The notes beneath the pieces are model-generated. The model was given only the letters and a program-made list of their open reading frames with translations, was not told where the DNA came from and did not search any database. A DNA stretch of 64,000 nt from Atherix ibis (lineage: Eukaryota; Arthropoda; Insecta; Diptera; Athericidae): positions 73,085,622 through 73,149,621 of the forward strand of contig OY282606.1 of assembly GCA_958298945.1 (NCBI GenBank), given 5' to 3'. Positions within the stretch are counted from its first letter, which is position 1. Each line of letters begins with the position of its first letter. Shown one piece after another: positions 56,600 to 64,000 of the stretch. Both the position numbers and the translations under genes were made by a program.

Positions 56600-57230
56600 A
56601 AGAAGTCTAGCGACGTTAAATCACAAGATTTTGGTGGCCAATTGACATCACCTCTTTGCAAAATTAGACGTCCATTGAATTTGGATTTCAATAAATCGAA
56701 TGTATCTTGGGCAGTGTGGCACGTAGTGTCGTCCTGTTGACATCTATGCCATCAAAAATAGGCTATCAAAAATTGATTACCATGTCTCTGTAGCGCACTC
56801 CTGTAGCACCAGCCTCATTTTCACGAAAATACGAACCCATAATGTCTTCAGCCCTACTTTCAATATGCCCAAAAGCGACAATTTTGCCTTGTTAACATGG
56901 CCGTCTACGTAAAAATGAGCTTCGTCCAAGAATATGTTTTTTCTGAAAAACCACCACCTGATCAGCAAAAGAACATCATCGGTGTTCTGATCAGCAAAAT
57001 TTTGACGTTAAAATTGCTCCAGTGGCTTTAATTCTTATACCAACTGAATCTTATGAGGCTTTTTCAAGGAATTCAAATCCTTGTGCAAAATTCGGATTCT
57101 CTGAAACACTTTCACTTGCCGAAGCAATATTTTCAGTCCGACCACGTGTTATTGTTAGTATATTTTCTACCAAACCAGTAAAATCTATCTTATCTTGGAA
57201 AACTTAAAATATAATCTCTTAGAGCCTTTA
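56600..57230 (-). mobile_element. Degraded Tc1/mariner-like transposon
   Basis: Right to left: FTGLVENILTITRGRTENIA and SASESVSENPNFAQG near 57,080-57,190 (DNA-binding region), then FLDEAHFYVDGHVNKAK near 56,895-56,945 with the first catalytic Asp intact. Remnants of the second region near 56,720-56,740 read as an eroded QDDTTCHTAQDTFDLLKSKF. Frameshifts are frequent. A 63-codon piece (56,777-56,968) is the longest open part. A local duplication (ATCACTACCA and ACAAAACAG(C/T)GAAATATAAA) follows at about 57,278-57,385. Confidence 0.65.
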
Positions 57231-57389
57231 TTTTAATTTCATCTGTTTTTCGCAAAGATCCAGGCATCTTTCCATGACGATCACTACCAGACGTGTCAAC
57301 ACAAAACAGTGAAATATAAAAAAATATAAAAAAGGCGATCACTACCATTTTTTTCACAAAACAGCGAAATATAAAAAAATACAAAAAAA

Positions 57390-58620
57390 TGACTTTATGT
57401 AATAACTGATAAAATCATTTTTATTTTAAATTTTGACTTAGACCACTTTGTTTTGGGCACAATTAATCTATATGGACTAATAGTTAGTGTCGATTAATTA
57501 TACTACCTACACAAGCCCATCAATTTGGGACACTTTTAACTACTTATACTAGCTTAATTTTCCATCATTGGAAAGATTCAATGTCGGCTATAAATAAAAT
57601 TATTGAAAATTCATAAATCTGAAAATTGATTTATTTCGGAAATCATAAATTGTCAGCAAAATATTTATTCTGAAAACAAGCAACATTGGCTATATATAAG
57701 ATCATGTCGAAGGTAAATCCATCAACAAATATTAGCACAATGTACTCAAAAGAAATTTATTCAATTTGCAAAATAATCACAAATAATGTGCCGTGGGTGT
57801 TGATTGAAATACAAGAACAAGTAAGCATCAGTGGCCATCGTCCATGTGATTTGTCGATTGATTGCTTCTAATACTAACGCGGTGCCATTTAATTGCGGTT
57901 AAATATTTCAAAATTCTATCAATTTTGTTATTGAAATTTTTCTTCTCCTCTTAATTAGAAATTTAATGAGTTTAGAAAGCAGCTGTAATATAAGAAAAAT
58001 TTCCTCGAATCAACTCACGTGGCAGAAAGGATCGTTTGAATGAATATCCTCCAATAAAGTTTTTCCCTCTTATTATAAGGAACTTTTTATTTAATATTAA
58101 TTTAATTACATGTTCTAGTGTTGTGTAATGCATTGGTATATTCGTATTATGGTGAGTTATGTAAACGTCGTGACTTTTTTTAGATTAATTTTTTCTAGTC
58201 GCAATTGAGCATGAAATTATAAAATCTATTTTTAGACTCTATAAGATTAATAGTTAGAATAATTCTCATAAGAGTAGATAAAAATAATATTGACTGAATT
58301 ATTTTTACGAATTCGTTATGTATTAAGAAAGTTTGTGCTGGCTCAGAGCCCTATTCGTATAGTAAAAATCTAACTTTTTTATTTAATCTATAATTCTTAT
58401 CCGTAGATCTCTGGTCAGTATCTGTTTGGAAAATATTTTTTTCTGAAAATCATAAGGGATTAAACTAATATAATTAAGGATTGAAGATATTTTTACCTTT
58501 CTCAAATATATTTCACTTTGAGAAGCTTTGCCATAAATAAATATCTAAGGTTGCAGAGAAATTTTTCAAGGTTTTAGGTACTTATCTCTGTCCCAATATT
58601 AAAAAGAGCTATTCTTTATT
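57390..58620. other. AT-rich DNA without recognised genes
   Basis: Nothing recognisable. Confidence 0.55.
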
Positions 58621-58627
58621 GTTTATA

Positions 58628-58752
58628 TTGGGTTATCCGGAAAGTAATTGTTTTCCAACAGAGGACTTAATTGTATTTATTCACAACCAATGTCACACTT
58701 AAGCCTCATAGTCATATGTACTTTGACAGTTGATATAGCAAGGCTTGCTTAA
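58628..58752 (+). mobile_element. Mellifera-type mariner, 5' end only
   Basis: TTGGGTTATCCGGAAAGTAA at 58,628 (TA before it) is followed by AGAGGACTTAATTGTATTTA, TCACAACCAATGTCACACTT and GATATAGCAAGGCTTGCTT. This matches the 5' UTR of the copy at 31.9 kb (about 31,945-32,042) to a sharp stop. No coding sequence or right terminal repeat remains. Confidence 0.85.
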
Positions 58753-59316
58753 GCCCTTACATTATAATTTTATTCTATTAAATAATATATTAAAAATTTT
58801 TCGAATTATTTCCGAGTAATAATAGATAGTGATACCTTTTGATAAAGAGTCTTTTGGGTATTTTTTTTATCAACCTTCTCCATAAAAAAATGGGTAGCAG
58901 CACAGTCGGTTATTGGTCTGGAACAATAAAAAAAGCGGCACTTATTCGATTAGGAGTGCCAACAACATCTATAATCTAATCTAAAACCATACAAAGAAAC
59001 ATAAATGGAGAATTTCAAATAAAATCAACTAAGAGAGAAAAAAGAGCGGGAAAAATCAGAAGCTTCGACGAATTGAAGAAAATTCTCAACATAACAACTC
59101 ACTATATGCATTCAAGGAGATCGACAATCTACGAGGCGGATTCAAACCAAATACCGCCTTGGTGAGAGATAATTAAGACCTCATCATTCTTAGTGAGGAA
59201 GAAATAAAAACATTGAGAGAATATTTTGAAGAGTTATTTAATCCATGAGCTTTACAAACAACAGACCATCCATTTTAACACATGTAAATGCAGTAAATTA
59301 ACCACCAAGTCCCGAT

Positions 59317-59386
59317 CATCTGGCATACTCCCGCATCTTCAAATCTCTGGTTAAAGAGATTTGAAGACGCGGGAGTATGCCAGATG
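59317..59386. repeat. 32-bp inverted repeat, 6-bp loop, inside LINE ORF
   Basis: 59,317-59,348 pairs with 59,355-59,386, nearly perfectly (mismatch in GCATC versus GACGC); the loop is GGTTAA. The right arm continues into LINE code (GVCQMS..., from an ancestral RMPDEW-type phrase), so the left arm appears to be the inverted copy. It interrupts the ORF between the PDHLAYSR segment and downstream RT. Confidence 0.9.
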
Positions 59387-59430
59387 AGTGCAAAAATAGT
59401 GTGATCTGCTTAATTTACAAATTAAAAAAA

Positions 59431-59482
59431 ACCAGCTGCAAAAGCAGTATTGTAGAACCAGCTGCAAAAGCAGTATTGTAGA
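59431..59482 (+). repeat. 26-bp perfect tandem duplication
   Basis: ACCAGCTGCAAAAGCAGTAT plus TGTAGA occurs at 59,431-59,456 and 59,457-59,482 without mismatch, implying a recent event inside an old LINE relic. It shifts the reading frame. Confidence 0.95.
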
Positions 59483-60519
59483 GCACACACATTTTCTGCA
59501 CCATCCTAAGAAGATGATTCTTTTTTTCTGCACCCCTGAAAAAAAATCTGGAAATATCTAACAGGTTTTAAAGTGGGAAGGACAACGATCGACAAAATAT
59601 TCTGTGTCAGGCAAGTCTTAGACAAAACCTGGAAATTCAATGTGGGCGTACATCAGCTTTTTGTCGACTTTCATTAGGCGTAGGATAGCATTTATAGAGT
59701 CAAACTTTTGCACATATTTGCAGAATTCAAAATTCCATCGAAGCTAATCAGGTTGATCGGGGTTACCATGGAGAATTCATCATGCCAATTTAAGGTTAGA
59801 GGGGAGCTTTCCTAATCGTTTAAAGTGATACAGGAGCTAAAGCAAGATGATGGACTTGCGTCCATACTATTCAACTTCGATCTGAACTATGTTGTGCGGA
59901 AAACATCAGTCGACTGAAAAACAGATTGCTGATCTAATCTTAATGAGGAGATCAATAGTAGAAGTAGAAAAAGCGGCCAAAAAAATTGCTCCGGAAATAA
60001 GTCCTTTGCCAAACAAGATCTTATCAAAGGACCAGACTACTGGGACAAAACATCACGATAGAAGAAGCGAATTTGGAAGTGGTGAAAGCCATCATTCAAA
60101 TTACCTTAACCTATGGATGTGAAAAAATGTAATGCTCTAGATGTCTTCGAGTAAAATATAGTCAAGCGTATGTATATAATAAAGAAAAATAATTAGTGGT
60201 AGATAAAATACAACAAGAAGCTATATGTCCTGTACCAAAACATAAAAGTTTCAGATTTCGTCAGATTGAAGAGACTAAAATATAAAATATATATACTCGG
60301 ATAGCAAAAAAATAACCCTAAGTAAAATGAATGGCAACATACCAGTCAGGAAGCCGAGACCTAAGTAGCCGGATACGGTCGCCGAAGATGCAAGAAGAAT
60401 GTTGTAGTTGCAGAACTGGAAAACAACTGCAGAAGATCGAGAATTTTAAAGAAAGCTTCTAAATAAAGCTAATGCTCGCTTAGAGCTATCATAGATAAAG
60501 AAGAAGAAGATATACAAAA

Positions 60520-62310
60520 ATTTGTCTGCTGTTTATTAATTTTGAATAATGAAATCTACGAGTGATATCATGAACGCCCATTCGTTGGTAAAGTTATGCT
60601 CAATAGGCTGTGAGCCGATCAATTAATAAATACAGATGAGGAAGGCTCTGCTCAGAAAGATAAGAAAATGTGACAGGCTCATCTTCGATGAAGCGAAGGT
60701 ATCGGCCAGAATTTAAAAGGGTTATTAATTTTCAAACATGTGCTAAACTGAAACCCCAATACATAAATGCTAAGGAACTAACAATTCCTAAGATTCGCTT
60801 AAAAATTATATTTCGGCCAGTTTCATTTAGAAATTCATTAACTAACATTAATAATAGCGGAAATCATATATCGGGAATATTTTTAGATCATTTAAACCTT
60901 TAAGATCTTAAACTTTAGCAAAATTTGGCATGTTTCTGATAGATGGCGTTACTCATATATTTTTATTGCGTTAAATTTGTACTGAACTTGAATATTATAT
61001 TTTCTGATAGAAGTCTCGGTTCCTTAATTTCTGATAGAAGTCTCGCTAAACAAGAGGAAGTTATTTTTCCCCACAAATTTACGTTTTCTTCTCAATTCAA
61101 ATAGTAATTTAAAAAGTTTATAAAAAAGTCACTATCTTTTTACATATTTGGACTTATGAAGAATGTTATTTTTCCCCACAACAGATCATTAATCATGATA
61201 GATTATTCAATACCTTAGATTATGGAATGTCCATTGAAGCGTCAAGTTAAAGTCAGAAAACGGAATGCAACTTTAAAGCTACTTACACATGCATACTGTT
61301 CAAAGGCATCACTTTTAGATAGGGGCAATTTCACATTTATGAAAAGGTTATTTAATTTAATAAATTTAAAATTAGAAACTAAATAAAACATTTTGTGTTT
61401 GCTATCAATTCATTTAACAGAACTTCTACAATACTAAATTTTCTGAATTTATTTTCTGAAATTCTGATAATAGATCAAAAAAATTTAATACACTCATTGT
61501 ATCATTTTTATGAAAAGAAATTTAATCATATCGTTTGCCAATGGCGCATCTGTATTGATTTTAAGTTGGAATAGTATGTAAGCATAGAGTTATATTATCA
61601 TAAATTAATACATTTGTAAAAAAGTTCCTGAATTCAAAATTGGATTTTTCCCAGGCACCATATATAGATTTAAATTTTTATATATATATAAATTGTACAA
61701 TACATTAATAGGTACAATTTTTCTCTATGTAAAAATATAAAACCCCCATCGAAAACTAATCAGACGACCGTCATTGAAACTTTATTTGGATCGCAATTAA
61801 TCGTCAGTTTACATTTAATGTTGCACAAGAATTGTTTAGTTTTAAAGCACTTAGAGCGCTCGAAATCCAATGAAAATTCGTTGAATGATAGGCAACAAAG
61901 ACCTTTATTCAAATATGTAATTAGTTTTTACAGTCAACATACCTCACGAATCTTTATTTTCCTCATAACTATAATACTTTTTAACTGAACACTTCATTTT
62001 TACATATTAAATTATTTTTATTTATTATTCATATTAATATCAATTGATTTCACCTCACTTTTAATAATAGCTACATTTTTTATAAGGACAAAAAATACAA
62101 TATTAAAAAAAATAGCCACCACCAAACGATTGTTTATATTCGATATGTGAAAATTACAAATTGAAGGAAAAATAAACTCCGCCCGCCAAAATGTAGTTTT
62201 TATTGTAGTTCGATAAGTAGAAAAATAGATGGCAGGCACATCAGCTAAAAAAGATTTGTATCAACTTTTGGATTTGTATTTTCGTTTATTATTTTTTTTT
62301 TTGTTGTGAT
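60520..62310. other. AT-rich DNA without recognised genes
   Basis: Short duplications occur near 61,002-61,045 (TTTCTGATAGAAGTCTCG twice) and of GTTATTTTTCCCCACA at about 61,060 and 61,167. No motif for genes or TEs recognised. Confidence 0.5.
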
Positions 62311-62315
62311 CCAAA

Positions 62316-62421
62316 GTATTTGTATTGAATTTTAATAATTTTAAAATAGATGGGTAAGGACGTTTTTTGTATTTGTATTGAATTTTAATAATAAAAGTTA
62401 ATAGATGGGTAAGGACGTTTT
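62316..62421. repeat. 53-bp tandem duplication
   Basis: 62,316-62,368 and 62,369-62,421 share GTATTTGTATTGAATTTTAA at the start and TAGATGGGTAAGGACGTTTT at the end, with a variable middle. Confidence 0.9.
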
Positions 62422-62442
62422 CAGTTCATTGCATATAATTAT

Positions 62443-62514
62443 ACAATCTAAGTTCTGTCCTTATTATCTACAATCTAAGTTCTGTCTTTATACTCTACAA
62501 TCTAAGTTCACTAC
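62443..62514. repeat. 27-bp unit, 2.7 tandem copies
   Basis: ACAATCTAAGTTCTGTC starts units at 62,443 and 62,470; a third partial unit begins at 62,497 (ACAATCTAAGTTCACTAC). Confidence 0.9.
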
Positions 62515-62519
62515 TTTCA

Positions 62520-64000
62520 AAATGCGGCTGTATCTCTAAAGAATATTTCTAATATTTATCATTTCTAATATCTTTTATGCATAAATTATAATTTCACGAT
62601 ATTTTCTCATTAGAGACAGTTTAAGATTTCACTTTTTGATGAGGCTGGGATAGTTTTATGGCATAAATATTTAAACAATTTTCTTCCGGATTACTCAAAA
62701 ATGCTTGACTTTCTAATGAATTCTTATTAAGTAATTTTGTCTGCATTTCCTCTTCTCCTATTAGCTTGTAAATTGATAAAATGCCCATGCATTTGACACA
62801 ATTTCTATTTAACAAATAAATAAATAAATCGAAATGCAAGAAAATAATCGAAATTCTATTTTTAAACAGGAACTCAAACTAAACATTTCTAAAAAGGTGG
62901 TTTCCATTTGGATGAAAGTTGGCAAATGGCAAGGGCCGAATTTGCCAGATTCCTTTTCAGCCGGCCTGTTTCTATATTTATCGATTGAAAAATTATTAAT
63001 AAACCAATGCTAGTCGAGACACGTGATCATGGTAAAAATAATATTTTCAATAGCAAAAATTTAAATAAAAACAAAATTATTGTTTGAATAAAATTCTCCC
63101 CGATAAAACTACCCATCCAAATTTTTATTTTTTTATTTTATTTGAATTTGTATTTTATTTTTATTTTTTTTAAAGACAAGCTTTTCTTCATATTAACCCT
63201 ATAAATTTGAATATATTGTATGTAAATTTTCTAATATGAATACAAACAAAAGTTAAATTTAAATAAATTTAATATGCATAAAGTGAAAATATCATAAATA
63301 ATTCTAAGAAAACTAAAAGCAAAGAAGTGAAATAGTTTTTTTTTTGATTTTTCTATCATAAACTATTAAAATAGTTGGAAAAGTTTCTATCCTTTTTCCA
63401 ATTTATTGAGATATTTTTAAGGTTGAAATTCCAAGTTCATTGTTAACTTTTATCCCACTTCATAAATGAAAGAAGAAATATTGCTTCTTTAAAAGAGAGT
63501 AAAATTTGTGGTTTGTTGTGAAAATTCTCCGAATTAGGGTTTCCATTTTCCGGTTAAAGCTATTTAATTTTATTCAAGTTTTTGGTGTATTTTTCTTTGT
63601 AATCCTTTAATGGCATCAAGACGCATAAAATTAATATTAGATAAAATTCAAGCATGTACCGAAGTACACTTTCTGGGAAAATAACAAGTTTTTATGACCA
63701 GCAACTTAAATGAAAACATTTGAGTTGAAGGAATTCTTTTCTTTTTCTTAATTTATAATATTATATTATTATAATTTGGACTAAAAAAAGATTTCTTTTA
63801 TATTTAATTTAATTGTCTTTAAAATAATTTGTACACATCACAGTTTGGACCAAACAGTTGGAGTTAACAGAATACTTTTTTTTTGACGAAGTTAAAGTTT
63901 GAAGAATAATTTTCTAATCAAGTAATTTTATTACATTTTTTGAGGTAAAGTTATAAATTTTGACACTTTTGTTAAAAATATTTGTTAATAGTTAGTAACG
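62520..64000. other. AT-rich DNA without recognised genes
   Basis: No recognisable coding or TE structure to the end of the window. Confidence 0.55.

Larger units (their letters stand above)
59000..60515 (+). mobile_element. RTE-like LINE relic, longest copy
   Basis: About 1.5 kb of ORF2 in broken frames. SEEEIKTLREYFEELFNP (about 59,197-59,248) precedes the RT. The order is then PSPDHLAYSR near 59,307, GFKVGRTTIDKIFCVRQVLD near 59,566-59,625, FVDFH near 59,657, FKIPSKLIRLIGVTMENSS near 59,730-59,780 and an eroded GLRQGD (IQELKQDDGLASILF) near 59,830-59,875. VEVEKAAKKIAPEI follows, then ITLTYGCEKM near 60,095-60,130. The C-terminus PDTVAEDARRM and WKTTAEDREF with NKANARLEL (60,370-60,490) ends at a GAAGAAGAA tail near 60,505. 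The YADD box is lost. A hairpin (59,317-59,386) and a 26-bp duplication (59,431-59,482) break it further. Confidence 0.75.

Noticed and set aside
1..64000. A new multi-gene system (defence, biosynthetic or similar)
   Set aside because: No cluster of intact, co-oriented or co-functional genes exists in the window; every multi-codon homology I could support belongs to transposable elements.

Overview
This window looks like gene-poor, repeat-dense chromosomal DNA from an insect, most likely a fly (Diptera), although the order is an inference. The sequence is very AT-rich, has no operon-like gene packing, and every recognisable protein-coding relic belongs to a transposable element (TE) of arthropod type: several mariner families with TA target duplications, a second degraded Tc1/mariner-like family, and non-LTR retrotransposons of R1-like, jockey-like and RTE-like character. 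I found no complete host gene. The only host-coding candidate is a short exon-like island at about 16,995-17,103 with a good splice donor. I saw no tRNA, rRNA or CRISPR array.

Layout. 1.7-3.1 kb: R1-type LINE relic on the minus strand. 5.3-8.2 kb: a perfect 36-bp hairpin followed by two degraded Tc1/mariner-like elements. 10.4-11.9 kb: an R1-like 3' region abutting RTE-like fragments lying in opposite orientation. 12.4-13.9 kb: a 1.5-kb minisatellite of a 13-bp unit. 14.4-25.9 kb: deleted mariner copies, one Tc1/mariner-like relic and the candidate exon. 27.3-31.6 kb: a LINE graveyard (RTE-like, R1-like, another RT fragment, jockey-like). 31.9-33.2 kb: a near full-length mariner. 33.2-37.9 kb: mostly anonymous AT-rich DNA. 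38.0-40.0 kb: an R1-like 3' end split by a 1,286-bp mariner with clean TA duplications and also by a probable 206-bp solo LTR. 41-42 kb: an unclassified transposon-like relic. 43.1-46.9 kb: an irritans-type mariner beside a mariner-in-mariner nest. 48.2-49.2 and 56.6-57.2 kb: more Tc1/mariner-like relics. 59.0-60.5 kb: the longest RTE-like LINE relic. The rest is AT-rich DNA with short tandem duplications.

How it fits together. The window records successive TE invasions: LINEs first, other LINEs and an LTR element inside them, then mariners inside LINEs and inside older mariners. No transposase or reverse transcriptase examined is intact. The copy closest to intact is the mariner at 38,124-39,409, with two in-frame stops and no frameshift. 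Several long hairpins and inverted duplications sit in or beside TE sequence, which suggests a recurrent foldback or template-switch mutation process. I did not find a convincing new multi-gene system. The items most worth following up are the minisatellite, the hairpin pattern, the nested insertions and the candidate exon.
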